This document shows positions 1 to 8,876 of a DNA stretch of 64,000 nucleotides, one piece after another (positions within the stretch are counted from its first letter, which is position 1; every line of letters begins with the position of its first letter). The translations under genes were made by a program, and so were the position numbers. Origin of the DNA: Actinomadura spongiicola (lineage in GTDB: Bacteria; Actinomycetota; Actinomycetes; Streptosporangiales; Streptosporangiaceae). Location: positions 186,001 through 250,000 of the forward strand of contig NZ_QVNQ01000011.1 in the NCBI RefSeq assembly GCF_003432485.1, written 5' to 3'. The notes beneath the pieces were generated by a model. It did not search any database, was not told the origin of the DNA, and saw nothing but the letters and a program-made list of their open reading frames with translations.

Positions 1-352
1 ATGGGATCGGCTCGCGACCCGCGTCCCGCAGCCGCCTCATCAGCGCCTCGGACTCGCGGATCACGTTGGCGTTGTAGGCGCCGCAGAACCCGCGGTCACT
101 GGTGATGACCAGGACGGCGCTGCGCCGGTCGGTCGGCTGCTCCTGGAGGAGCGGATGGTCGATCCCGACGTGATGGCTCACCAGCGCGGTCAGGGCCTGG
201 GTGATCTGGTCGGCGTAGGGCTTGGAGGCCGTCACCGCCTGCTGGGCCTTGACGATCCGCGACGTGGCGATCATCTCCTGGGCACGCGTGATCTTGGCGG
301 TCGACTTGACCGACTTGATCTGCTGCCGGAGTTGGCGAAGCTGTGCGGCCAT
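1..352 (-). CDS. atpG: ATP synthase F1 gamma subunit (3' end cut by window edge)
   Basis: Gamma is the central rotor shaft of F1 and couples proton flow through Fo to ATP synthesis in alpha3beta3. The first 117 residues are visible. They show the N-terminal coiled-coil signature MAAQLRQLRQQIKSVKSTAK, followed by ITRAQEMIATSRIVKAQQA and the conserved stretch ITSDRGFCGAYNANV. The start is the ATG at 350-352, only 5 bases after the atpA stop, as expected inside the atp operon. The rest of the gene, and presumably atpD and atpC, lie to the left of the window. Confidence 0.97.
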   Translation of the reverse strand, partial: MAAQLRQLRQQIKSVKSTAKITRAQEMIATSRIVKAQQAVTASKPYADQITQALTALVSHHVGIDHPLLQEQPTDRRSAVLVITSDRGFCGAYNANVIRESEALMRRLRDAGREPIP

Positions 353-357
353 CGCCG

Positions 358-1992
358 TCAGTCCTTCTTGACGCGGGTGATCGTCTCTTGACCCACGGCC
401 TTCTTGTCGATCGGCTCCACCGGCTCCTCCGCGAGGATCTCGCCCTCGCTGGTCTGGAAGCCCTTCTTGAACTCCGTGATGGCGTTCTTGAGGTTGGTGA
501 GGGCGTCGTCGGACAGCTTGCCCGTCTCGCGGATCGTGGTCAGGACGCCGCCCTGCTCGCGCTCCACGTAGTCGAGGAACTCGCGCTCGAACCGGCGGAT
601 GTCCTCGACCGGCACGTCGTCCAGCTCACCGGACGTGCCCGCCCACACCGACACGACCTCCTGCTCGGCCGGGAACGGCGAACCCTGGGGCTGCTTCAGC
701 AGCTCCACCAGCCGCGATCCGCGGTCGAGCTGCGCGCGGGACGCCGCGTCCAGGTCGGACGCGAACGCGGCGAACGCCTCCAGGTCACGGAACTGCGACA
801 GGGCGAGGCGCAGCGTACCGGCGACCTGCTTCATCGCCTTGATCTGCGCGTCGCCGCCGACCCGGGACACCGAGATACCGACGTTGATCGCCGGACGGAC
901 GCCCTGGTTGAACAGGTCCGTCTCCAGGAAGCACTGCCCGTCGGTGATGGAGATGACGTTCGTCGGGATGTAGGCCGACACGTCGTTGCCCTTGGTCTCG
1001 ATGATCGGCAGACCCGTCATCGAACCGCCGCCCATGTCGTCCGACAGCTTCGCGCAGCGCTCCAGCAGCCGGGAGTGCAGGTAGAACACGTCACCGGGGT
1101 AGGCCTCGCGGCCCGGCGGGCGGCGCAGCAGCAGCGACACCGCGCGGTAGGCCTCGGCCTGCTTCGACAGGTCGTCGAAGATGATCAGGACGTGCTTGCC
1201 CTGGTACATCCAGTGCTGCCCGATCGCGGACCCGGTGTAGGGGGCGATGTACTTGAAGCCCGCCGGCTCGGACGCGGGCGCCGCCACGATCGTCGTGTAC
1301 TCCAGCGCGCCGGCCTCCTCCAGGGAGCGGCGCACGTTCGCGATCGTGGAGCCCTTCTGGCCGACCGCGACGTAGATGCAGCGGACCTGCTTGCTCTCGT
1401 CGCCGGACTCCCAGTTCTCCTTCTGGTTGATGATGGTGTCCACGCAGACGGTCGTCTTGCCCGTCTGCCGGTCACCGATGATCAACTGCCGCTGGCCGCG
1501 GCCGATGGGGGTCATCGCGTCGATGGCCTTGATGCCGGTCTGGAGCGGCTCGCTCACCGACTGGCGCTGCACGACGGTCGGGGCCTGCAGTTCGAGCGCG
1601 CGGCGCTCGGTGGACTCGATCGGGCCCTTGCCGTCCAGCGGGTTGCCCAGCGCGTCCACGACGCGACCGAGGAAGGCGTCGCCGACCGGGACCGACAGGA
1701 CCTCGCCGGTCCGCCGGGCCTTCTGGCCCTCCTCGATCTTGCTGAAGTCACCCAGGACAACGGTACCGATCTCGCGCACGTCCAGGTTCAGAGCCAGACC
1801 CCGGGTACCGTCCTCGAACTCGATGAGTTCGTTCGCCATCGCGGACGGCAGCCCCTCGATGTGGGCGATGCCGTCGCCGGAATCGACGACGGTGCCGACC
1901 TCCTCGCGAGCGGCGGCGTCGGGCTCGTACGACTGGACGAAGCGCTCCAGCGCGTTCCGGATCTCGTCCGGACGGATCGTCAGCTCCGCCAT
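358..1992 (-). CDS. atpA: ATP synthase F1 alpha subunit
   Basis: Non-catalytic nucleotide-binding subunit of F1, 544 aa, the normal length. The N-terminal beta-barrel begins MAELTIRPDEIRNALERF. The Walker A loop GDRQTGKTTV lies near residue 170, with IIFDDLSKQAEAYR and the family signature PAINVGISVSRVGG further on. AGAGGA precedes the ATG at 1992. It sits between atpH (40-base gap) and atpG. The C-terminal tail after the usual alpha end (EILAEEPVEPIDKKAVGQET) is extended and charged; such tails are common in actinobacteria. Confidence 0.98.
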   Translation of the reverse strand: MAELTIRPDEIRNALERFVQSYEPDAAAREEVGTVVDSGDGIAHIEGLPSAMANELIEFEDGTRGLALNLDVREIGTVVLGDFSKIEEGQKARRTGEVLSVPVGDAFLGRVVDALGNPLDGKGPIESTERRALELQAPTVVQRQSVSEPLQTGIKAIDAMTPIGRGQRQLIIGDRQTGKTTVCVDTIINQKENWESGDESKQVRCIYVAVGQKGSTIANVRRSLEEAGALEYTTIVAAPASEPAGFKYIAPYTGSAIGQHWMYQGKHVLIIFDDLSKQAEAYRAVSLLLRRPPGREAYPGDVFYLHSRLLERCAKLSDDMGGGSMTGLPIIETKGNDVSAYIPTNVISITDGQCFLETDLFNQGVRPAINVGISVSRVGGDAQIKAMKQVAGTLRLALSQFRDLEAFAAFASDLDAASRAQLDRGSRLVELLKQPQGSPFPAEQEVVSVWAGTSGELDDVPVEDIRRFEREFLDYVEREQGGVLTTIRETGKLSDDALTNLKNAITEFKKGFQTSEGEILAEEPVEPIDKKAVGQETITRVKKD

Positions 1993-2032
1993 GATTCCTC
2001 TCTTGCTCCCTCAGAAGTCCGCTCTGCCGGCC

Positions 2033-2854
2033 TCAGCCGGTGCCGAGCCGCCGGCGGACGTCGTCCAGCCGTCCGGCGATCGTGCCGTCGATGATCTCGT
2101 CCCCGAGCTGGATCGACAGTCCGCCGATCACCGTGGGGTCGATCTCGATGTTCAGGTGTACCTCGTGGCCGTAGGCCGCGGCGAGCACCGCCGCGAGCCG
2201 TGTGCGCTGGGCCTCCGGCAGTTCGACGGGGGTGCGCACGAGCGCGACCAGCCGCTGCCTCCGCTGCGCGACGAGCCTGCCGTACTCGGCCAGCCCGCCT
2301 TCCAGGCTACGTCCTCGCGGGCGCAGCACCAGTTCGGTGACGAGCGTCAGCGTCGACGCGGTGACCTTGCCGTCCAGCAGCGCCTCGACCAGGCCGAGCT
2401 TGCGCTCGTCCGGCAGGCCGGGACCGGCGAGCGCGCCGCGCAGTTCGGCCTCGCCCTCGATGACCCGGGAGAACCGGAACAGCTCGTCCTCCAGGTCGTC
2501 GATCCTGCCGTCCGCCTCGGCGCGTGCGGCCTCGGCGGTCACCGCGAGGGTCTCCAGCGCGTCGGCGAGTTCCGACGGCTTCGACCAGCGCAGCCGGACG
2601 ACATCGGCGACCAGCCCGAGAGCGGCCGGCGACACCTTGCCCTCCAGCAGGATCTGGACGAGCTGCGCCTTGTCGGCACCGTCCCGCGCCGGGTCGGAGA
2701 CCGCCCGGCGCAGGCCGTGCTCGTTGTCGAACAGGTGCAGCACCGCGAACAGGTCGCCGCCCAGCCGCGCCAGGTCGGCCGACGGCACGACCGCCTCGAA
2801 CCGCTCCCTGGCCTCGGCCAGCGACGCCCTGCTCACCGCTCCCGTGATGGTCAT
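2033..2854 (-). CDS. atpH: ATP synthase F1 delta subunit
   Basis: Peripheral-stalk subunit that joins the b dimer to the top of F1. At 273 aa it is longer than the roughly 180 aa E. coli protein. The N-terminal part (MTITGAVSRASLAEARERF) is extended, as in other actinobacteria, while the C-terminal LSIQLGDEIIDGTIAGRLD is the conserved delta signature. Unlike mycobacteria, where b and delta are fused, here delta is a separate gene. Its ATG overlaps the atpF stop in an ATGA, and AGGAG lies just upstream, so the two are probably translationally coupled. Confidence 0.96.
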   Translation of the reverse strand: MTITGAVSRASLAEARERFEAVVPSADLARLGGDLFAVLHLFDNEHGLRRAVSDPARDGADKAQLVQILLEGKVSPAALGLVADVVRLRWSKPSELADALETLAVTAEAARAEADGRIDDLEDELFRFSRVIEGEAELRGALAGPGLPDERKLGLVEALLDGKVTASTLTLVTELVLRPRGRSLEGGLAEYGRLVAQRRQRLVALVRTPVELPEAQRTRLAAVLAAAYGHEVHLNIEIDPTVIGGLSIQLGDEIIDGTIAGRLDDVRRRLGTG

Positions 2855-3408
2855 GATGTGATCTGCTCCTGCGTGCGAGCGCGCTCCTCAAGCTCTTCGA
2901 GGAACCGGTCGACGACCCGGCTCTGCCGCGCGCTGTCCTCAAGGGACTCGCCCACGACACGTCCGGCCAGCTCGACCGACAGGGCGCCGATCTCGGCGCG
3001 CAGCGACTGCAACGCCTGCTGCCGCTCCGCCTCGATCTGCGCCTTGGCGTTCTCGACGATCCGGCGCGCCTCGACCTGGGCCTGCTCCTTGGCCTGGGCG
3101 ATGATCTGCGCGCCCTGCTCCTCGGCCTTGCGACGCTCGTTGGACGCCTCGAGCGCGGCCGCCTTCTGCTGGGCCTTGTACTCGTCGAGGACCTGCTGGG
3201 CCTCTTGCTGCGCCTGCTCGGCCCGTTCGAGACCGCCCTCGATCGCCTCGGTGCGCTCCGCCAGCGTCTTCTGGATGCGCGGGGTGAGGACCTTACCGAG
3301 GAAGATCATGACGACGGCGAACGAGAAGATGCCGACGACGAGCTCGAACGTATGCGGAATGAGAGGGTTGTTCTCCTCCGCCGCAAGGACGGACGCTGCT
3401 TGGATCAT
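2851..3408 (-). CDS. atpF: ATP synthase Fo b subunit
   Basis: Peripheral-stalk subunit, 185 aa. One N-terminal membrane helix (about residues 22-42, LVVGIFSFAVVMIFLG) is followed by a long charged coiled coil rich in Glu, Ala, Gln and Lys (RTEAIEGGLERAEQAQQEA and onward). It dimerises and holds the F1 head against rotation. It lies between atpE (31-base gap) and atpH (4-base overlap). Length and layout are typical. Confidence 0.96.
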   Translation of the reverse strand: MIQAASVLAAEENNPLIPHTFELVVGIFSFAVVMIFLGKVLTPRIQKTLAERTEAIEGGLERAEQAQQEAQQVLDEYKAQQKAAALEASNERRKAEEQGAQIIAQAKEQAQVEARRIVENAKAQIEAERQQALQSLRAEIGALSVELAGRVVGESLEDSARQSRVVDRFLEELEERARTQEQITS

Positions 3409-3439
3409 GTCTGCAGCCCTTCCTCAGATGGGATCCGGG

Positions 3440-3673
3440 TCAGATGCCCTGGAAGATGAACGGCGCGACCAGACCGATCAGGGCCAGCGCCTCGGTGAGG
3501 ACGAAGCCCAGCATCATGTTGGTGCGGATCACGCCGGTCAGCTCGGGCTGGCGGGCGATGGCGTTCACGCCCTGGCCGAAGATGATGCCGACGCCGATGC
3601 CCGGACCGATGGCCGCGAGACCGTAGCCGATCGAGGTGACGTTACCGCTGAGCTCGGCGGCGAGGACTCCCAT
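3440..3673 (-). CDS. atpE: ATP synthase Fo c subunit
   Basis: Proteolipid of the rotating c-ring, 77 aa in a two-helix hairpin. Helix 1 holds the glycine run (IGPGIGVGIIFG) and the polar loop contains ARQPE. Helix 2 carries the proton-binding Glu61 in VLTEALALIG. Two ATGs are possible: AAAGGA lies directly against the first (3682, MNPM...) but 9 bases before the second. I therefore chose the second, giving MGVLAAELSG. The gene lies downstream of atpB, as usual. Confidence 0.96.
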   Translation of the reverse strand: MGVLAAELSGNVTSIGYGLAAIGPGIGVGIIFGQGVNAIARQPELTGVIRTNMMLGFVLTEALALIGLVAPFIFQGI

Positions 3674-3771
3674 GGGATTCATTCCTTTACTGTCGGCCGG
3701 CGAGTGTTGTTCGCCGGTCTTGGCTGACGAGGTTGTCGATGTGGGCGGATCACCGAGGCGCCGCCGCGGGC

Positions 3772-4566
3772 TTAGTGTTCCGCGTGCAGGCCGCTCTGGA
3801 TGTACATGGCGGCGAGCATCGTGAACAGGAACGCCTGCAGGAACTGGATCAGCAGCTCGAACGCGGTCATGACGATCGTGACGAGCACGCCGATGATGCC
3901 GACGCTGAACCCGGCCACCGTGGGCTTCTCGAACAGGAACCAGAAGCCGACGAGGCTGAAGAACGCCAGGATCGTGTGCCCGGCGAACATGTTGGCGAAG
4001 AGCCGGACCGCGTGCGTGAACGGCGCCAGGATGAAGGTCGAGAGGTACTCGATCGGCACCAGCAGGAAGTAGACGGGCAGCGGCAGGCCCGAGGGGATCA
4101 TGTTGGTGAAGTACTTCACCGGGCCCTGGTGCTTGATGCCCAGGTAGATCTTGATGAAGTAGACGGACGCGGCCAGCACCGCCGGGAACGCGATGTGCGA
4201 GGCGATCGGGAACTGGATGATCGGGACGACCGCGAAGATGTTCCAGATCCAGATCAGGAAGAACACCGACATCAGCAGCGGCATCCACTGGTCGGTGTTC
4301 TTGCCGAGGAAGGGGCGGCCGATCTGGTCGCGCACGAACATGTAGCCGACCTCGCCGAGGTTCTGCACGCCCCGCGGGACCAGCTTCGGGTTGGCGAACG
4401 CGCTCCAGAAGAACACGACCACGACCAGCGAGCCGAAGACCGCGAAGACGACCGGCTTGGTCAGCCACTCGGGGCCACCGGCGAACAGGGGCGGGAATTC
4501 GAACAGCTCCGGCCCCGGGGCCTTGAATTCGTCCCCGGAGGAGGCGAGAACCGTCTGCGCGTTCAC
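3772..4566 (-). CDS. atpB: ATP synthase Fo a subunit
   Basis: Stator subunit of Fo that forms the two proton half-channels beside the c-ring; 264 aa with five to six membrane helices. The essential arginine is in AVRLFANMFAGHT. Other family signatures are the C-terminal FELLIQFLQAFLFTMLAAMY and the N-terminal PPLFAGGPEWLTKPV. It is the first structural Fo gene of the operon, with two small membrane-protein genes upstream. Confidence 0.97.
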   Translation of the reverse strand: MNAQTVLASSGDEFKAPGPELFEFPPLFAGGPEWLTKPVVFAVFGSLVVVVFFWSAFANPKLVPRGVQNLGEVGYMFVRDQIGRPFLGKNTDQWMPLLMSVFFLIWIWNIFAVVPIIQFPIASHIAFPAVLAASVYFIKIYLGIKHQGPVKYFTNMIPSGLPLPVYFLLVPIEYLSTFILAPFTHAVRLFANMFAGHTILAFFSLVGFWFLFEKPTVAGFSVGIIGVLVTIVMTAFELLIQFLQAFLFTMLAAMYIQSGLHAEH

Positions 4567-4639
4567 GCGGCGTTCCCTTCATCAATGTGGTGATGTTTCA
4601 CGAAGGCTTCCTCGGCGGCTTCCTCGACGGCGGGGCCGC

Positions 4640-4864
4640 TCAGAGGGAGTGGCGACCGTACTTCACGTAGACCAGGTAGATGGCGAGCACGACGCCGATG
4701 ATCACGCCGATGGGTATCAGCCAGCTCTGGCCGGTCCACTCGGCCAGCAGCCACCCGAGACCGCCCCAGATGATCATCCCGGAGAGAAGGTAGCTGGGCA
4801 CGGACCAGGCGGCATCGGCGAATTCCCGTTGGCCGTCCTCCGGCCGAGGCTTCTGCTCGCTCAT
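4640..4864 (-). CDS. AtpZ/AtpI-like small membrane protein
   Basis: A 74-aa protein with a short charged N-terminus and two predicted membrane helices (LLSGMIIWGGLGWLLAEW and LIPIGVIIGVVLAIYLVYV). Small two-helix proteins of this kind, annotated AtpZ/AtpI, sit directly upstream of atpB in many bacteria. They are linked to c-ring assembly or to Mg2+ handling by the synthase. Position and topology support the call; the detailed role is not shown by the sequence. It lies 73 bases from atpB in the same direction. Confidence 0.8.
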   Translation of the reverse strand: MSEQKPRPEDGQREFADAAWSVPSYLLSGMIIWGGLGWLLAEWTGQSWLIPIGVIIGVVLAIYLVYVKYGRHSL

Positions 4865-4948
4865 CGCGCTCCGGACGATAGCAGGCCATCCAGGCAGTGG
4901 TCATATTGGAGTAGTCCGGGGGTACCGGCGCCGTCCGTGGCGGGGTCA

Positions 4949-5365
4949 TCACGGACTCCGGTCCAGGACGTTCTCGGGCTCGTCGATGTACAGCTTCTGC
5001 TGCATGGCGATGCGGAACTCGGCCGCGATCCACAGCAGCGCGAGCGCGATGACCGTCCAGCCGAAGACCGTGGTGTTCCAGATCGTGACCTCGTCCATGG
5101 CCCTGACCAGGACCATCACCGCGAGGATCTTCACCGCGTAGCTCGCGAGGGCGGCCAGCATCATCGTCTGGGTGGAGATCTTGGCGGCCCACGAGACCAC
5201 CAGCGCGCTGATCGAGAAGAACGCGATCACCACGACGGAGGCCAGCGCCGCGGCGAGGGCGCCCTTGCCGCCCGCGGTCAGCAGGCCGATGAGAACGGCG
5301 CCCACCCCGGCGGCCGCCGCCGGGATCGCGGCGCCGCGGAGCATCCTGGCGTCGGAGGTGTGCAT
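4949..5365 (-). CDS. AtpI-like four-helix membrane protein upstream of the atp genes
   Basis: A 138-aa integral membrane protein with four hydrophobic stretches (AAGVGAVLIGLLTAGG, LASVVVIAFFSISALVVSW, LAALASYAVKILAVMVLV, GWTVIALALLWIAAEFRI) and a charged C-terminal tail. It occupies the place of the M. tuberculosis Rv1303-type protein between wecA and atpB. It is probably an ATP synthase protein I relative that assists Fo assembly. It lies 84 bases upstream of the AtpZ-like gene and is likely first in the atp transcript, because 168 bases without a gene precede it. Confidence 0.75.
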   Translation of the reverse strand: MHTSDARMLRGAAIPAAAAGVGAVLIGLLTAGGKGALAAALASVVVIAFFSISALVVSWAAKISTQTMMLAALASYAVKILAVMVLVRAMDEVTIWNTTVFGWTVIALALLWIAAEFRIAMQQKLYIDEPENVLDRSP

Positions 5366-5533
5366 GAGGGCTCCGGCTGGTCACGTTGAGTGGTCGGCTC
5401 TTGTTCGTGAAAGGTATCACAAGCGTCCGGTATGTCCACAATTACCCTAGAGGTAATGCGAACTCCGAAGCGTACCGACCTCGCGGTCGGCACCACGGAC
5501 TCTAACCGAGTTCACCCGATGGTCAGCGCGGGT

Positions 5534-6697
5534 TCACGGCACGCCCGCGCGGTGCCGCGAGGACCGTCCCGCGGGCGGCGGCTCCGGAGCGACGCCCCGC
5601 CGGGGACGACGCTTGGGCTTCATGAGCATGAGCAGCACCCCGGTGATCGCGACGACCAGGGTGATGCCGACGGTGACCCAGGCGGCGTCGAACACGGCCA
5701 GCCCGACCAGGCCTGAGGCCAGCAGCCCGACCCAGCAGTACATGATCAGCACGGCGCGGCGGGTGGAGTGGCCGAGTTCCAGCAGCCGGTGGTGCAGGTG
5801 CTGCTTGTCGGGCGCGAACGGCGACCTGCCCTGGTTGGTGCGCCGCCACACCGCGAGCAGCATGTCGATGAACGGGACCGCCGCCACCGCCGGGATCAGC
5901 AGCAGCGGAACGAAGAACGGGAACAGCCCGTTGGCGAGGATGGCCGGGTCGAACTGGCCCGTCAGCATGATCGTGGACGCGCTGAGCAGCAGCCCGATCA
6001 GCATCGAGCCGGTGTCCCCCATGAAGATCTTGGCCGGGCTGAAGTTGTGCGGCAGGAACCCCAGGCACATCCCGAACAGCATCGCCGCGATGAGGGTCGC
6101 GGCGGTCAGGGTGCTCAGCCCGTACTCCCGCGACAGCAGGTAGGCGTAGGAGAACAGCGCCAGCGCGGCGATCCCGACGACGCCCGCGGCCAGGCCGTCC
6201 AGCCCGTCGATGAAGTTGACCGCGTTGATCGTGGCCACGACGACGAGGACCGTCAACGGCACCCCGTAGGCGGGCGGCAGCGTCAACGACTCGCCCGTCG
6301 GCAGCGGGATCACGTAGATCTGGATGCCCTGCATGATGAAGATCCCGGCCGCGGCGACCTGACCGGCGAACTTGGTGAGGGCGTCCACCTCCCAGCGGTC
6401 GTCCGCGATGCCGATCAGCACGAGCAGCCCGCCGGACAGCAGCAGCGCCCGGGTCACGTTGATGTCGCCGTCCGCGAGGACCTTGCGCATCTCCGGCAGC
6501 CCCGTCGCCACTACCAGCGCCGCCACCATCCCGCCGAACATCGCCAGGCCGCCGAGCCGGGGCGTCGGGATGACGTGCACGTCGCGTTCGCGGGGAACGG
6601 CCTGCGCGCCGAACCAGACGGCGAACACGCGCACGATCGGGGTCAGCAGGTAGGCGACGAGGGCGGCGACGAGGATGCTGAGCAGGTACTCCCGCAT
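5534..6697 (-). CDS. wecA: Undecaprenyl/decaprenyl-phosphate GlcNAc-1-phosphate transferase (WecA/TagO family)
   Basis: Integral membrane enzyme, 387 aa with about eleven helices. It transfers a UDP-activated amino sugar 1-phosphate to a polyprenyl phosphate, the first step of cell-wall polymer or arabinogalactan-type linker synthesis. Family motifs seen are IADDRWEVDALTKFAGQ, NAVNFIDGLDGLAAG (catalytic aspartates), FMGDTGSMLIG, and the cytosolic histidine loop in DKQHLHHRLLELGHS. The open frame starts earlier, but the ATG at 6697 (MREYLLSIL) has a GGGGGA just before it and matches the family N-terminus. The gene order sua5-wecA-atp matches M. tuberculosis rfe. Confidence 0.9.
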   Translation of the reverse strand: MREYLLSILVAALVAYLLTPIVRVFAVWFGAQAVPRERDVHVIPTPRLGGLAMFGGMVAALVVATGLPEMRKVLADGDINVTRALLLSGGLLVLIGIADDRWEVDALTKFAGQVAAAGIFIMQGIQIYVIPLPTGESLTLPPAYGVPLTVLVVVATINAVNFIDGLDGLAAGVVGIAALALFSYAYLLSREYGLSTLTAATLIAAMLFGMCLGFLPHNFSPAKIFMGDTGSMLIGLLLSASTIMLTGQFDPAILANGLFPFFVPLLLIPAVAAVPFIDMLLAVWRRTNQGRSPFAPDKQHLHHRLLELGHSTRRAVLIMYCWVGLLASGLVGLAVFDAAWVTVGITLVVAITGVLLMLMKPKRRPRRGVAPEPPPAGRSSRHRAGVP

Positions 6698-6850
6698 TCC
6701 CCCGCGCCTCCCCTCACCGGTCGCCGTCGCCCGCGCACGCCCCGTACCCCGTCCGCGCGGGCCGTCACCTTGGTAGACGGCTCGCCGGGACGATCTGTTC
6801 ACACCGGGACCGATCAACTCTAGTCCCACCGGCGCACCGGTCGTGGCCGG

Positions 6851-7816
6851 TCACACCATCCGGTGCCGCCGCCCGCACACGATCCCCACCCCGACGATCA
6901 CGAGCGCGAGTCCGGCGAGGGAACGGTCCCCCAGCGAGAACGCCCAGGGCCCGTGCGCCGCGATGTCGTCGACCGCGTCGGCGACGACCAGCACGAACCC
7001 GGCCGCGCCGAGGCCCGTCCCGACCTGCCGGGGCGGCGCCGGGCGGCGCGCGAGCAGGGCCACGGCCGCGAGGGAGAGGGTGAGCAGCGCGGTGCCCGTC
7101 CAGTCGCCCGTCCAGCGCGGCGGGACGTACCGAGGCGGCGGCACGGCGATCGCCCGCTTCGGCAGCCTGACCCTGACCGTCATGCCCTCGCGCGGGGCGA
7201 GCGCGCCCTGGACGAAGTCCACGGCGAACGGCCCGTCACGGTCGCGCAGGCACCGGGTCGTCACCCCCGGGACGCCCGCCCGGCAGGTCACGTGCCGCAG
7301 CGGCACCGGCGCCACCACCCTGACGGCCGCGTGCCCGATCGGCACGTTCCAGCCCGTCCCGAGCGCGTCCCAGACCAGCTCGTCGTGGCGGTCGCGCGGC
7401 GTGAACGCCCACGCCACCTCGTACTCGAGCACGTACGCCTGCCGCCCGCTGACCTCGCGGCCCCGGTCGCCGACACTGATCCGCACGTTGTTCAGGAACT
7501 TCGTCGTCCGGACCCGGGACGGGGCGCCGGTGGACGAACTGCTCCGCACGCCCCGCACGTCGTACACCCGGTCACCGTGCCGGAACGGCACGCTCCGGAC
7601 GATCCCGTGCTCGCCCTCCTCGTCGAAGTCATAGGTGATCGTCTCCCGGACGTACAGGACGCCGTCCACGCCGATGGACAGCACGACGTCGTACGTCGGG
7701 ATGTGTTCCCGCGACCTCCCGTCGGCGGCGACGGGCGTCGCGAGCCCGAACGAGAACAGCATGAGCACACCCGCGACGATCGCGGGCCCCCGGAAACGGC
7801 CACGCACGACAGGCAT
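6851..7816 (-). CDS. DUF2207-type membrane protein
   Basis: A 321-aa protein. It has an N-terminal signal or anchor (about residues 10-32, IVAGVLMLFSFGLATPVAA) and an extracytoplasmic beta-rich domain opening with YDVVLSIGVDGVLYVRETIT. This contains FDEEGEHGIVRSVPFR and later WNVPIGHAAVRV. Two to three C-terminal helices follow from about residue 235. The first domain is the pattern of DUF2207 membrane proteins, whose function is unknown; the Gly/Ser-rich C-terminal tail common in that family is missing. The ATG at 7816 was chosen because GGTGA lies just upstream; an ATG at 7837 lacks a site. It has no counterpart in the mycobacterial order. Confidence 0.75.
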   Translation of the reverse strand: MPVVRGRFRGPAIVAGVLMLFSFGLATPVAADGRSREHIPTYDVVLSIGVDGVLYVRETITYDFDEEGEHGIVRSVPFRHGDRVYDVRGVRSSSSTGAPSRVRTTKFLNNVRISVGDRGREVSGRQAYVLEYEVAWAFTPRDRHDELVWDALGTGWNVPIGHAAVRVVAPVPLRHVTCRAGVPGVTTRCLRDRDGPFAVDFVQGALAPREGMTVRVRLPKRAIAVPPPRYVPPRWTGDWTGTALLTLSLAAVALLARRPAPPRQVGTGLGAAGFVLVVADAVDDIAAHGPWAFSLGDRSLAGLALVIVGVGIVCGRRHRMV

Positions 7817-7929
7817 GGTTTCACCGTTGCCGCCCATCGGCCCGTGTAACGACGTCGATACTCCCCCCAGGTCACAGACCACTTCCGGTCCGCGACAGCA
7901 TGCGGAGCACGCGGGTCGGGCGCCGCCGG

Positions 7930-8757
7930 TCAGGCGTCGTTGGTCGTCGCGGGAGCCGCGGGCTCGTCGGCCGAGCCGGACGGGCGCCCGGTGGGGTCGG
8001 TGGGGGCCTCAGCGGGCTCGTCCGGAGATCCTGCCGGGGACGCCTTGGTGAGGGAAGGCCCGGGAACGTCGGGGCTCGACGGGGGCTCTGCGGGCTCCCC
8101 GTCCTCGTCGTCCTCGTCCGTCAGCAGCACGCCGACCACCGAACGGATCTTGTCTTCGGGAATGGCGCCCGCGCGCAGCAGCCGCGGCACGGACCCGGTC
8201 AGATCCACGATCGTCGACGGTTCGACATGCCCGGCCACACCGCCGTCCAGGTAGACCGAGACGGAGTCGCCGAGCATCTTCTCGGCCTCCTCGACGTCTC
8301 GGGCGGCGGGACGACCGCTGAGGTTCGCGCTGCTGACCGCCATCGGGCCGGTCTCCTTCAGCAGCTCCACCGCCAGGTCGTGCATCGGCATCCGCAGCGC
8401 CACGGTGCCCTTCGTGTCGCCGAGGTCCCACATGAGGCTCGGGTTCGCGCGGACCACGAGGGTCAGCGCACCCGGCCAGAACTCCTCGATGAGGTCCTGC
8501 CCGTAGACGCCGAGGTCCTCCGTCAGCGCGGTCGCGGCCCGCACCGACCCGACCAGGACCGGCGGCGGCATCTCCCGTCCCCGGCCCTTCGCGGACAGCA
8601 GCTTCTCCACCGCCGCCGCCAGGAACGCGTCCACACCGACGCCGTACACGGTGTCGGTCGGCAGGACGATCAGCTCACCGCGCCGCACGGCCGACACGGC
8701 CTCGGCGATCCCGCGGGTGCGCTCCATCGGATCGGAGCAGTCATAACGTCGGCTCAC
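7930..8757 (-). CDS. sua5: L-threonylcarbamoyladenylate synthase (Sua5/YrdC family)
   Basis: Makes threonylcarbamoyl-AMP from threonine, bicarbonate and ATP, the precursor of the t6A37 modification of ANN-decoding tRNAs. The YrdC core covers about residues 20-205: IVLPTDTVYGVGVDAF, KGRGREMPPPVLVGS, WPGALTLVVRANP, VALRMPMHD and VSSANLSG. The last roughly 65 residues are an acidic, Pro/Ser-rich tail (TDEDDEDGEPAEPP onward) that looks disordered and is not the usual Sua5 domain. I chose the GTG at 8757 because it aligns with the mycobacterial start; an ATG at 8775 is possible. Confidence 0.92.
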   Translation of the reverse strand: MSRRYDCSDPMERTRGIAEAVSAVRRGELIVLPTDTVYGVGVDAFLAAAVEKLLSAKGRGREMPPPVLVGSVRAATALTEDLGVYGQDLIEEFWPGALTLVVRANPSLMWDLGDTKGTVALRMPMHDLAVELLKETGPMAVSSANLSGRPAARDVEEAEKMLGDSVSVYLDGGVAGHVEPSTIVDLTGSVPRLLRAGAIPEDKIRSVVGVLLTDEDDEDGEPAEPPSSPDVPGPSLTKASPAGSPDEPAEAPTDPTGRPSGSADEPAAPATTNDA

Positions 8758-8876
8758 GGTCGCCCGTCTTCCCATCTGCGCAGCGCTCGTCCGGTATGGC
8801 ACCGCCAAGGATAGCCGCGCTCCGGCGCAGCCCGTCTCCGCCCACGATCCGCGCGGGTCGGCGCCGGTGAGGCGGG

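Noticed and set aside
343..2094. Long plus-strand open frame over the atpA gene (583 codons)
   Set aside because: Exact antisense of atpA; the protein is low-complexity Arg/Leu/Asp sequence with no family pattern, produced by GC codon bias.
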